Positions 27,678 through 40,100 of a stretch of DNA of 64,000 nt are shown one piece after another. The stretch is taken from assembly GCA_019633425.1 (NCBI GenBank), contig WSUB01000069.1:124001-188000 (forward strand), given 5' to 3'. The position numbers and the translations under genes were made by a program. The notes below the pieces were generated by a model. The model made no database searches and had not been told where the DNA came from. It saw only the letters and a list, made by a program, of their open reading frames with translations. This stretch comes from Tulasnella sp. 424 (taxonomy: Eukaryota > Basidiomycota > Agaricomycetes > Cantharellales > Tulasnellaceae). The first letter of the stretch is position 1. Every line of letters begins with the position of its first letter.

Positions 27678-28200
27678 ATGCAACCTCTCACCCTTATCAC
27701 GGCAGCAGCCACCTTGGTCACTTTCACATCTGCGCTGGTGCAACCATACAACCAATGTGAGGCGTGATTGAAATGAACATGGCCACTGGCATTTCATCGT
27801 TCCCATTCGATCCCTCGTAGGTGGCGGCTCAACGTACCCAAGCACTGACACGACTTGTGTTCCGGGATATTACTGTTCATACCAGAATTCATGTCAGTCA
27901 TAGTTTCTCGGAGTGCTAATTCTCAGTATCTAACGGTTTTCTCGAGCAGATTGTGAGTCCGCGAACTCCACAAACCGAGGACCTCTGCGTCCCATTGACG
28001 TTTTGATTTCCGTCGGGACCCGTTCCAGACTCGTTATGGCGAGTTTTTTAAGGATTCTAGTAATGCGTCTCCCCTTCCTGACTTCACCTTCCAGCATGCC
28101 TGGCGGTCCCCCAGGTACTCCTGTTACCATTACCACAAGTTCTACGGGGTGGACGTCCTGCTCGACAATCGCAACCTGGACGTACACGACTACCATATGA
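27678..28200 (+). CDS. Small secreted CBM1 protein, copy 2 (3-nt exon and GC-AG intron)
   Basis: Tandem partner of the gene at 26496 with the same intron positions and phases. Exons: 27678-27756, 27821-27892, 27950-27952, 28029-28038, 28095-28200; 90 codons with stop. Signal peptide: MQPLTLITAAATLVTFTSA. The CBM1 core is PYNQCGGSTYPSTDTTC, VPGYYCSYQNS, YYSLC. The 3-nt exon ATT (27950) is again bounded by AG and GTGAGT. The last intron begins GCGAGT instead of GT. Using it restores the final conserved Cys and joins to MPGGPPGTPVTITTSSTG, whereas reading on gives a stop within four codons. The tail is Thr-rich and ends TYTTTI. The two proteins are quite diverged, so the pair is old or under diversifying pressure. 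Confidence 0.7.
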
Positions 28201-29120
28201 TTGTGGGCAAGTTGCAAAGAAAGGTAGTCGACATTCCAATGAGCCTCGTCAAACCTGGATTGATTTCTCCGGGGTCGATCAAATCCAGACAATGCGAATG
28301 ATCTTCAACTGTAACCATGCTTTTGTATGCAACCTATGAACGCGGCCGGGTTAATCCATGCTTCGTCAATGTTCTAGCTTCGCTATTAGGAGCCTTGTCA
28401 TTCTGCATTCTGGGGACCCACTTCGTTTTATACTTGCTGCATTAAGGTCTGAACGCAAATGAACCTTGGGGTGGTGCCTTAACAGGAACAATAGGCACAT
28501 CCGACCGATGCGGACGTTCTCTTTAGTCTCTCACCGCCGATCACACGACCAACCCCACTCATTAACCAATAAGAGATCGGCATAGCATAGGTCCACAAAA
28601 TTTACGTCCTATATGTTACTTCGAACAAGGGGTCCCTCTCCCGCGGCCTGGTGTGGGCAAGGAAGGCCGCGCCACGCCCACCGGGTCACCATAGCGTATT
28701 CTCATCCGCGGGAACCATCCGGTTCAGAAGCCAGTCTCATAAGCGGATATGTACGCGCCTTGGAAATCTAATTATTTTGCCTCCGGGTCCATCTATAACC
28801 TGATGTTCACAAAGATGTGTGGCGGCTCAAGGGTGATCATGCCCCTCGCTGGGCCGACAAGGCATGTGTTCCAGTATCACCAACTATGTACCAACAATAG
28901 AAGGATCACTTGGCCATGTCCCCTATTCTTAGCAACAGTGTATTATAGAACAGACAAGTGGCAACAAAAAATGTAGCATGCGAAAAGCACAGGCCGATTA
29001 ACAATCTTAAAGGGAACGTCGAAATAAATAGCGTATCTATCGTTCGGTCCACCAAAAGATATACTCGTTCACAACACTGGGACGAAATGTAAACACTTCC
29101 GCGCGCGGATGGGTGTTTCA
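28201..29120. other. Intergenic, nothing recognised
   Basis: Short frames only. Holds the 3' ends of the second CBM1 gene (plus) and the TPR gene (minus). No repeat or RNA gene recognised. Confidence 0.4.
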
Positions 29121-32100
29121 TCACAATCGGCGTCCCTCGTCGAGCGCTTGCAGAGCTGCGTGTACCTTTACTTGAATGGCATTCTGCAAAATAAGCGCCA
29201 TGGGGTCAGAATCGTAAACATTTTGAAATGTAACCTAGTCGACGACTGCAACACGGACCTGCAGACTGTACTTGCCCTTCCGACCAGCAGCATTCACCTC
29301 CAGTGGCTTGCCTGTCAGAGAGCGTCAGACTTTTCAGGCGACGTCAAAGAGCCGTGGGTGCCAGATGTCCGCACCTGAATTAACCAACTCCAATTCCCTC
29401 CTCGCACCTTCTATATCACCGAAACAAGAGTACAATCGTCCGAGCTCAAGATCTGAAAAACGTGATTCAAGATAAGTTTCTCCCGTTCAAACCACTAATC
29501 TTGGCGCTACTCACGAGCCGTGTAGACGAGCTGGTGATCCAGCTCAATCTTCGTCCCGTTCTCGACAACCCACTTAAGGCTCTCCTCCGCCTTCTTGCTT
29601 GCTGCTTCCTTTGATATCGTAGCTTCAACTAGCTTCTTCTCTTCCTCAGTCTCGATAGCGTCTTGGTTTGGGTAAGCCACGTAGCGGTGGCAGGCACCGT
29701 TCAGCAACTGAGCGAGAGCGTAATCGTCCCAGTAGCCTGTGCCGTTTCCGTATGAGGATGGTTTAGAGGAATGAGACGCGAGAGTTGACAGAGATTGGGT
29801 AAGAGATGGGATGATGGTCGACACGAAGACGGTGCGAGGGGTGTGCGACATGCCGCCGACCATGTAGCAGAACTCGAGTGTAGGGTGAAGCTGCCAACGC
29901 GCCATGAGTGAATGGATCAAATGATGCAGGGAGAGACACTCACCAGTCTGTTCCCTTGAGATAGGAACTTCTTGGACTTCCGGCTGACAAATTTCTATGA
30001 TGAGGCACTCTCGTCAACGACACGATCATCGGGTTCGTAGGAAGATGCCTATCAACCTCGACAGGAATATGCTTGCCAGCAATCTTCTTCATGCTTCCAG
30101 GCACCTGCTCAAACCATTTGATAGCCTCTTTCATGTGTTTCTTGGCGTCGCTTTGGTCCTTCTCAGTCGTGGCGAGATCGTACAGGGTTGCCGCGAGACC
30201 ATATCGGTAGACAGCCTGGAAGAGAGAAGGTTTATTTCCTTTTCCATATACAAAAGCATAAGAACAAAAGGCTAACCTTTGACCAATTCGCCTCTTCGGC
30301 TTGGGCCTTCCAGTACGGCAATGCGCTAGCAAAATCACGTAGCGCCAATTGACAAAGACCCAACTCCCATTGAGCGACACCCTTGAGGTTCTTATAGTCG
30401 GCACCCGTAAGATCCATGCCTTTGAAGTTGGGCCAGTGAGATCAGCAACGCCATAACAGATATGTAATAGCCACCTTTCTCGTATGATGCAATTGCGAGT
30501 CGTGGTCTGCTTTCCATGACGTGCAGCCTGCCTGTAGGGAATGTCGTTCGTCAGGCCGGAAAATGATGGGAACAGAAATTGGCAAAAGACCTTTGAGGAA
30601 GAGGAAGAAAACGCCCTCAGGGTAAAGTGTCAGGTTGTAGTTTACAATAGCTCTAGCTTGTTCGATATCAACGCCGGAATACTGTGCGAGGATATCGGCC
30701 CAAGTTAGCGACTGTTTTCCCCGCGCCACGACGTTCTTTTCACTCACCGTAAAAGATGAGATAAATAAGTGAAAAATAAGCAAAGTAAGATCCGTGCAAG
30801 GTCTTCGAAGTCCCTCGTCCTCCTGGGAAATAGCGGGTTGGGAGACATCCTTTTTCTGTTTAAACGACTTGACAGAGTTTGTGTCTGAGGAGAGATCAAT
30901 GGCTTCTGGCCAGACGTTTGAGCTCCAACCGCCCGGTGCGGCGAGGGTGCGAAGGGCCTCGAATCGTTCGGCTTTGTAGCCGAACATGGCGATGACGCTG
31001 CTGACCGAGTTTGGCAATAAAGTGAGGCAGAGACCGTTGATACTACAAAGAGACTTTCATCAGCTCTTTTTTTTCGAAAATAAGAGCGATCAAAGGTTGG
31101 GAGCACGAACCCAACTCCTAGTGCTACGCCACTCCTAAAGTCCAGGTCGATTGTGGTGTCGATGGGACCTTCGCCCCGCGCGACGGCCTCTTTGTCGGCC
31201 AGCTGGATGAATTCTTCTAGAGTACGATAGGTATTGGTTGCTGAACGAATATTGAGGCTGCAATGAAGTGAGATTCAGCTTTCAGTCACTATAGCATTCC
31301 CCAGGGGGCACGCACAATTCTCGGATGAACGTTATCCAATCACCAGACGACACTAAGAAAACGCGTCAGCACCACGGTTCCAAGCTTGAGAAAACAGAAG
31401 TGACCAAAAATATAAGTGACATACCAATGCCGAGGACTGCTTTCTCTAGTAAGCACTCTGAGTAAACGAGTTCCGCGTGTCGCTCGACAGGAGTCATCCC
31501 CTTGATCCATCCTACCCCGGAGTTCTCACTGATGACCAAACTCGAGATGCGCGTCGTTAACGAAGATGGACGACGATGTTGAGAAGCAACGAGCGATGCA
31601 TGTCGAACGGATTCCAAAGCATGTTCGATGTCTACAGGTTCGAAACTGAGCAGACCCTGAAACGAGCCCGGAGGCCGCCACATCAGACAACGCCTGTTTT
31701 ACGTGTTCCAAACGACGAAAAAATGCCCACCTTTAGCATCTGAATAAGGCCCAATCCTGCAGTCATATACATCCTTTCTTTATGAGGATCCCTCTCATTG
31801 CAGTATTTTTCGGCCTCGGACATTTGACCCCTCAAAAAGGTGTGGAGCGCATGGCGGATGGCCGGGAGATCTTCCAGAGCTTGAGACCGAGCGTAATCGC
31901 CACTCGGAGCGGCGGGCGCTGAAATGTCCTTCAATTCGTCTTTAGTGAAAGAGAACCCTTGTTCAGCCGCTGGAGTCGATGGGAAGGAGAGACTGAACGT
32001 GCTGTTGGGAGTGGCGGGGATTGAGGTCGACGACGACTCCTCTGCTGCTTTGAATTTGGCTTTAATCGACGAACTAGCGGACAAAAGTCCGATAGTGCTG

Positions 32101-32135
32101 ACTGATGGTGTTGATGACTTGCGAGAGGGAAACAT
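29121..32135 (-). CDS. IML2/TTC39-family TPR protein
   Basis: A tetratricopeptide-type protein of the fungal IML2 / animal TTC39 family. In yeast, IML2 is linked to mitochondria and clearance of protein inclusions. The gene has about ten exons. The N-terminal exon (from 32135) is Ser-rich and disordered, then ALHTFLRGQMSEAEKYCNER and AGLGLIQMLK, spliced to GLLSFEPVDIEHALESVRHA, a block typical of the family. Further blocks: ERHAELVYSECLLEKAVLG; NGLCLTLLPNSVSSVIAMFG; VDIEQARAIVNYNLTLYPEG; WELGLCQLALRDFASALPYW; AVYRYGLAATLYDL; FCYMVGGMSHTPRT. The C-terminal exons carry HYELGRLYSCFGDIEGARRE-like repeats and end ALQALDEGRRL. No signal peptide. I saw no disruption; exact splice sites in the middle are approximate. 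Confidence 0.85.
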
Positions 32136-35100
32136 CTTGGTTGGGGGTTAATGACAAGGGACGGGAACTTTTGACGGGGAACGACGGCGGGCACGTAGGA
32201 GGTGCCGGGTGGGAAGGAGCTTACGGAGCCTCAACTTCCGGACGGCACGTGCTGTTTCCCGCGCTCATCGCCACCTCCGGGACTGCCTCGGCGCTACTTT
32301 TTCCTTTTCGGTTGAATTAGTTCCCTCACCGACATTGCCCCCACCACGTTTTGCAGCGGCATGCCTTTGAACCAAGTCATTTCCAACAAACTCCCTAATC
32401 CCTCAGACCGGTCTTTTTTTCTATGTCGCCATAAAGAGCAGGGGGTGACTCTTGTCCCCTATTATCAAGTCAAGTCGCCGAAACTGCAAGTTCCAGAGAA
32501 GGCATAGCAAATTCCCATGTCTCATCGTGGAAAAGACCGTCATAGGATCCTTTTGCCAAGCGTCTGACAACAAATTCCAACAGATTCCGGCGGCTGAACC
32601 CGAAAGACAGGTCCGTTGTGTTCGATACGACATTGACATTTGGCTCCCTTCGAATTCTTTCCCTCGAACCAGGTGCTTCTTCTCACTACGCGGATATCTC
32701 CTAGACCCACCTCCTCCTGCCTCAAGGCTCTTTTCTGTATATATTACAAAGATCGCGGGGGTGAGGGGCCTTTTTGTCGGGTTTCTGAGCTGAGGATGTG
32801 CCTGCCTCGAGGCAAGTTTCGTCTCGGATCATAGCGAAGCTGCTGCTTGCTCGCTGAGAACCAGTAGGGCGTGTTTTACCCCTATCTTTAACCCACTCAA
32901 CCGTGACTGGGAACCCCACCGGTGATGGTAACGGCAGGTAGAGAAACCAAAGAAGCCGCTTCAAAGCAAGGGGGAGTTGCTTATCGCTCACCGTCTCTGC
33001 TCGATCGTCGACCGGGCCCCTCGCTTGTAAGGCGGAGGCCCTAATACGGGGTGCATAATTATGGAAAGGCGAGTTACACTTTTGCGAAAATAACGAAGTA
33101 GCAACCGATCTGTCTTTATATGAGCCCAGGCCTTTTGCAACTATGAATCTCAGATGCTAACCTAGAGAGAGCTCTGGTTGAGTCGAGGATGATACCGGCC
33201 TTTTTCGAGCCAAGCGAAGCCCTGCGACCTATCCCTACGTCAGCGACGCGCAAGGCCCCTTCTCGCACAATTCAATAACAAAACAACCAGCTTCCCAGCC
33301 AATCAGACCACCCTCGTTTCCCTCCTTAGGTCCCGGTTTGATGTGTGTGTGACTCGGGGACGTGCCGGCCTGAGGGGGTGAGAAGAGCGCTTGCGAGGCA
33401 CGTTGCACGTCCTTGACTCTCAGGAAATTCAGGAGAAACACATGCATTGATAGTTCCATGCCAGTGACGACGCGGTGCAGAGAGAGACGCGAACAATGAG
33501 AATTTGCCTATCACTCTTGGGAACGCTCCTTCCCCTTGGAGGAACCCCCTTCGACTCCAAGACCTGTCCTAGAGCAGTAAAATGAAAAACACGTTTTCCG
33601 TTCCAGTTGTTCGAAGTAATGACAGGACGATCCGACAGAAGACTCTCTCTATCATGTTATGAACCGGAGGAAAGCGAAACAACGGAACTCCGTGGATCTG
33701 AGATTTCCCTATGGAGTGGAGTGAAGGGTGATGGGTTGCGCATGCAGAAGCCCGGGAGCGGACATTGAAGTGAAACCGGGCCTTGGGCAGTGGAACCCGT
33801 CAGCAGTGTTTGCCGGGCGGCTACATTATAGTAAAACAGTTTCGAGTCAGCCTTGTTGCCAACTTGGGTTTGTTTCACGAGAAAAGATGAATGGCATCCC
33901 TATACATGTTGGGCTCAGCACCGACTCCTCGCGCCCACCTGGCCGCTTTGAACCGCGACGAGCGCCTATTCGCGCGGAAACTCGGCATAGACCCAAAAAC
34001 TCTTTTGACAGGATATCGTTGCTCTGATGATAGTGGGACCGAGAGCGAAACTCGGTGCCTCTCTCTCAACTCCATGCAGCTCATAAGCCGACGTCTCGCA
34101 TATAATTCAACGCAAATCCTTCGGTTCGTTTGTAGGGAAGCGGAAAGGCTAAGTTTCGTTAAAAAAACAAAGAAAGGTGTCTATACGGCCTGGAACGCAA
34201 AAACCAAACAACAACGAAGGAAACCCACATTGGTCGTATTCCGAACGACCGGTCATCCGTTTCAAACTCCGTTCGAGCCGGGTGCACATTCGAGGGGGGG
34301 TTCGAAGCAAAGGGTACTATGATCGTAATAACGGGGCTTTTTATGCTTCAGGCCTTTTTTCTTCGGTGCTGCTTTGCTTTGGTCTCGCTGATAAGATTGA
34401 ACTTTGTGGTGTGGGTAGGGTCTGGCGAAGGGTCCTTTTTACGTCCTTCCAAGGCAAGGTTGGGCCATGCTCCGTGACCCGTCTGCCCTCTCTCTCTCTA
34501 AAAGCCGAAGCCGAACTAGGCGACCGAAGTTGTTCTGAAAAAGAAGCCAGTCATTTCGAAGAAGGGGGGGGGGGGAGGGGCGAATGGGTGTTAGGCGCTG
34601 CAGGAAACGTGTTCAAGCAAAAGAGGAGGAAGGGGATGGGATGCATCTTCTTTCTCCCGTACACATGTAGTTTGCCGGTGGGTGCCTAGCGGGATGCACG
34701 AAGATGGTAGAGGCACGTTGAGCAGAGGGGTACGAAAGAGTGGTGCACATCAAGAGAGGTGAAGCAGCGAGGAGGCATATCCGCTACTGCCAAGTCAAAC
34801 GGTGGGGCTAGTGGTTGGATAGGTTAGCTAAGTGGTTGAACCACCTCGACTAGGACGGACGACTCAAGTGTGAGATATCGCACTGTTCGGCTCACCGGAC
34901 TCCTTACCCGAGGATACTTCAGGGTTCCCAGTCCCCATACTACCTCTTCTCGTCCTTGCCTATGCGAGGTACGACTCCATAAAGACCAGTCGATTCCAAA
35001 GAGCTGTTGACAAAATGACCGGGCCTCTTTGAAATGTAACTGCCTAAAAAAGGAAGTTGATGGTTCATCACTCACACTCAGGGTCCACGCCTTTTCAATT

Positions 35101-37191
35101 CGCAATTGCAATTGGCGAAACGCGTTGATCCTTGCCGCGTTCGGTGCATCTGAGATCCCGAGATCGGGCCAGCCCAGATCTTGAGACGCATGTCGTAGCC
35201 AAAGGAGGGAAAGAGCATGGAACCAAAGGAAGCCCGCGTTCAACTGTCGTATTATCTTCCGGGTCAAAAGAGACAAGGCGAACGGGTAGGCAACGAATAG
35301 TGGGGGGGAAGGTGGGAGTCAACGGTTGGGTGGGGTTGGGCGGAAAGGCGGGGGATAGGATGGGAGAGAATAATAACAAAGCGGAATTCGAGGCGTGGTG
35401 TGGTTTTTGGAATGAATGAAGAGAGAAATGGGGAGTTGGCGGGTGGAGACGTTCTTCTCTAGGCCTCAAAAAGCTCTACACCGAGTCGCGATATTACATG
35501 AAAAAAAAAAGGATCGTCGAGCGGGAAGGTAGATGGATGCAGGGACATAGAGGGCTTAGGACGGAAGTCGCCGAGAACTGCTGCTGCTCATTGTCCGTTT
35601 GGCAAGTTCCAGGATGGGTGTGTTTTTGGTGGCCGATGGATTGAAGCCGTCTCTGGTGTCGAGTTGAGACGATGCTGAGAGCTCGAGTTGGGTGGCTTCC
35701 TTCGTTCTTGGTGTGGTGTGGTGTCAAAAAGCCCAGAACGACGGATCTCTCTTGCAGCGATGGAACCACTCCCTTGGGTCCCTCTGCTATACGTGAAGCT
35801 GTTTTTGTTGTTTTGGAATGCCGGTCCGTAAAAAAGAAGTCGGGAAATGGCAAAATTTTGCTAGGATGTGGGGGGAAAAGGGGAAGGGGTGGCTGGATGG
35901 AACCCTTTTTTGGGGTTTATGTTATGGCATTTCCCTGGTGTATATGCAGGGGAGTAGTGGAGGTCGGAGTGGTCGGAGGTCGGAGGGGTTGCCGACGAAG
36001 AACAACAACGCTGGCAAGAGACTCGCATAGGGTTGGGCTTCTTCGAATTGACTGTCGTCTCTGCAACTCTCGGTGTCGGCGTCGTTGACGGTTGGGGGAA
36101 GGCAAATGGTTGGGCAACAGGCGCTTGGTCCCCTGCTAGGTCCCGTTGAGATTACAATGCAGACCGGCCCACCCTCCCCCTCCCAATGGTCCTGAATTGC
36201 ATACCTAATGGAGGAACGCTCACCACCACTACTCTGAACTCGTACGACACCTCGATCAGCGGCCAGCAACAAGTTACGCGAGGCAGACAGCCGCCGGTTG
36301 GGGGTGGTACTGTAAGCGGGATTGCGGGCAAAGCACACAACAGCTTGTGGTTCCTCTCTTCGCTCTCTTGACTTGATTTGTTCTTCCCCTTCTCACTGAC
36401 GAACCCTCGTTCCTCTTTCGGATCACGTGTAATGCCGTATACGAACTGTACGTAGCAGGCCCGTGTCTATTGCCAATTCCTCAGGCTTGCTTTTGCGGGC
36501 GGTTCTAGAACCACTTATCACCCAAGAACCAGACGCGCAGCCCCAATGACCCGCTTGGAAAACGACGCATAAGTAATGGAGCGATGAGTACATGTCATTT
36601 CGGTAGACTCCCTTCGTTTAGTGGTGGTGTGGAGGGCTTCGTCGGAACTCGGCTGTCCCCCCCCCCCCCCAAAAGCGCAGGCCCTGCAAGGCAGCCTGGG
36701 GTTGGGTGGGATGCGATGATCGGACGAAATTGGGTAGAATGAATGATGACGGGTCCCTGACCCAAAAGCGGTCTTGCGGTCTGTGCACGGCCGAGCCCCC
36801 GCTTGCCTTTTGCCTTCAATAGTCGAAACGCCATTCGAAACGTTGTCAATGCAGTTGTTTCAGTCGAGTATCAAACGCTACTACATGAGTGGGTTCCCTC
36901 GTGAGTAGTGACATGGTATGGGGGGGAGGGGTGGCTTGTGTGTGTGCCTCGATTGATGAATTGTGTATGAAATTAGGGGTAAATCTGAGAGAGCCGGGTG
37001 TTATCCCATGTAGTTCCCTTCCTTCCCTTCCATTGCATTCCCCCAGCCCCCCCGCTCTCTTCCCTCCTCTTCCCTCTTACTTGCTTGCCCATCATCACGT
37101 CTCTTCTGTTTAACGACCAGGACACGACTTCTCATCATCTCCCCTTCACTCTCTCTTTATACCAACCACCATCTTCAAGTCCACCCACCCC
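32136..37191. other. 5 kb gene-free region upstream of the GATA factor
   Basis: The longest stretch without a recognisable gene. Open frames exist (33891-34322, 34177-34689, 35672-36088 plus; 35922-36338 minus) but they overlap, lack motifs and include low-complexity runs. There are homopolymer runs: G at about 34565-34576 and C at about 36658-36670. The last 200 bases are a dense CT-rich tract typical of strong fungal promoters and 5' UTRs. The length suggests a large regulatory region for the GATA gene, or an unrecognised non-coding RNA or upstream ORFs. Confidence 0.4.
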
Positions 37192-40100
37192 ATGGCCCCC
37201 TTCGTACTCAAGTTCAAGGTGAGTCTGCTTGCGCATTTAGCCGCTCGCAGCGACAATCACCTAACTCTTCTTCCCTCACTCCTCACTCCTCGCTCCTACC
37301 CTGTAGGGGAACAAGTCCTTCTCGCCTTTTAGTAACTTGGCTGATGGAGATGCACTCGCAAAGACCTGGAAAGTCTGTACCAAAGGTACTGCGAAACAGT
37401 TGCACATTATTCCTTTTTCATTTCTCTTCTTCTTTTGCGTTTTCCCCCCAGTCCAGACTGCAACAACAACACATTAACTACCCCCCTCTTACCTCTCTCT
37501 GGGCACGTACTGACGTATATCTATTCTTGGTCTCGTTTCAGTCGCTGCACACCTAGAGCAAGGCCAACGGCTCGAGAACCTCAGCTGGAGGCTTTGGCAC
37601 CTCCAGAACCTCATGGTCGACAACGACAATGCCAAATCCCGCAGGGAGTTCAAGAAGCTCTCAAAGCACATGGGAGAGCGTCTAGACAAGGACAAGGGCA
37701 GGTTAGTATATCCGCCTCTTCATTCTCCCCTCTCCCCGGTCGGCTTGGGTGCCTCCGGGTGACGCACGGCGGCTCGCGGGACGGACCCTGGACATTATAG
37801 CAGACCAATTAACTGACCCATGCTCTCCCCTCTTCCCTCTCTCTCGTAGGAGCATCGAGGAGCTCGAGGTACCCGATTTCAAGCCTGATGGGACCTCCCT
37901 TGGGAAGATCAAACGCCGGGCAGAAGAAAAGGAGCAGCGTGGTCGGACGGGAATGAAAGGAATGACGTTCACCTTCCCCGTCGACCCAGCGACCAACAGC
38001 ACTCCCGGTGCCACTGCTCCAGTCTCCATGAAGAAGCAGCCTTTACCTCTTCATCAAAAGGCCGCGCATCATGGGGACCTCGGTATGGAGGACCCGCTGA
38101 GGACCGGTGGCTTGACCATTGATACGCAGCTCGGGTCTCCTGCTGCAGGGGAGAACGCTCCTACCCCGACTGGATCGAGCGTCCCCGTCAACCGAACGCA
38201 CTACCGAGGCCACCACGACTCCATCTCCTCAGTCAGCTCGGATATTTATAACACTTCCCAGTTCACCGCTCCCTCTCCACCCACGTCCAACACTTCCTCC
38301 GGCAACGGCATCAACGGCGTCGCCCTCACCTCCTCCCAAGGCCAGTCCCAGCAGTCCCAGCAGCAGCAACCTAACGTCATCCGCTTCCCCAACATCTTCG
38401 ACGACGGCTTCGGTCCCGTCGCGCTCCTCTGCCCCTCTCCAACCGTCAAGCAGAACTGCACGTACGGCGAGGCGATCGGGTTCGCCGGATTGAGCTCCTC
38501 CACCAACCACGCTGATGTCTTCAGCATCCAGCGGCCGACGTTCGAGTTCCCCTTGGACGAGCTGATGACCGGAGACGGAAGCGACGCTGGTTCGACCACG
38601 GGCTACGACTCGACGAGCAATTTGACCAACAGCGTCAGCTCGCTCTCCATCCCTACCCCCGTCTCCGCGTCCATGGCGTCCTTCCGCGAACTGCAGATCA
38701 CCCACGTGTTCGGTCATGGAGAAGCCATGCAAGGCGTTCAAGCTACCGGATTGGCCATGTCCAAGGACCTTGGGGGCCACCACCAGCCGATCGTCGTCGA
38801 CGCGGACTTGGACGGAGACGAGTTGATCCGCAAGTCCCCCCCTCTCATCCCATCTCAGTCCGCCCCTGCCTCCCCTGCCGTCTTCCCTGCTTCGAACACC
38901 AACGCTACGACGAATAACGGTACCAACGCTCCCGCTTTCCCTTTCCCTGCTGCTTCTTCTCCTACCGACTCGTTCCAGATCCCGCCTCCGCTCAGTTTAC
39001 CCAAGGGTGCGACCTTGCCCGGACCTTCACCCACCCCGACTCCCGCTCCGACTTCTTCTTCCGGCTCTGGCGCTCCTCATCGCTTACCTCGTCGCTACTC
39101 TACAACGAACGCACCTCCTCATACCTCTTCTGGCTCTTCTGATGCGACAGCGACTGGAGGCTCTGGCAAGAAAGGTCGACATGGTCCCAGTGCTACTGCA
39201 ACCGCGCCCCGAACTATTCGATCCAGCTATGGCAATTCAGCTCCTGGTGGAGTGAAGAGCGAGTGCGCGAACTGTGGTGCGAACTCGACGCCGCTCTGGA
39301 GGAGAGGGTTGAACGATGAATTGAATTGCAATGCATGTGGACTATTCGCCAAGGTGCGTCGTAAATGGAGGTTTTCATTGTGACAAGGCGAAAGTGGAAC
39401 TAATTGATTTTTTTGTTTTGTGTTTTCACGCAATGTAGCTGCACAAGCGCCCGCGACCCAAGAGTCTGCGGAACTCAAATGGGGAAGGTGGATCAAGGAA
39501 TCCTGGTTGGGCGTCTTCGAGGAATGGGGATGAGACTGGTGGGTGCATCGGACTAGGGGATTAGAGAGGGAAAAACGTGCGCTGACCCTGGTACACTCGT
39601 GCGTGCGTGCTTTGCGTCATAGTTTCGTGCTACAACTGTGGAACCGTCGCTACTCCGCTTTGGAGGAAGGATGAAGATGGAAGGACGCTGTGCAACGCGT
39701 GAGTAAAAGGACTGGGCAGATTGCCGGTCGAGTCGAAGAAAGGAAGTTGACCCAACGTTTCTCTTCATTTCCCGGTGCTTTCGGGGTTATAATTTGTCGG
39801 TCTGCCTGCAGTTGCGGTTTATAGTAAGTCTGTTCCCGTGTATTGGGGCGTTCCTTCGGTTTGTTGACCCGGCTTGTGTTTCCTTTCCCTCTCCTTAACC
39901 ACCCTTGGATAGTCTCAAGCTCCACGGCGAGAAGCGTCCTTCCTCGATGAAGTCGGATGTCATCCGAAAGCGTTCCCGCACTGATGCGAGGCGGGGAACT
40001 TCTAGCTCTGCTACCCCTTCAGCCAGCCCCGGTGCGAGTCGAAGAACGTCGCCTACGCCTCCTATGGTCACCCAGCCCGCGGATAACGGCAACTTCCCTC

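Noticed and set aside
33891..34322. 143-codon plus-strand frame
   Set aside because: No recognisable domain, no splice partners, overlaps the 34177 frame.
34177..34689. 170-codon plus-strand frame in the gap before the GATA gene
   Set aside because: Contains a poly-Gly run from a G homopolymer, has no motif, and overlaps another frame. Likely chance.
38229..38783. 184-codon minus-strand frame
   Set aside because: Antisense shadow of the large GATA exon, caused by its codon bias.
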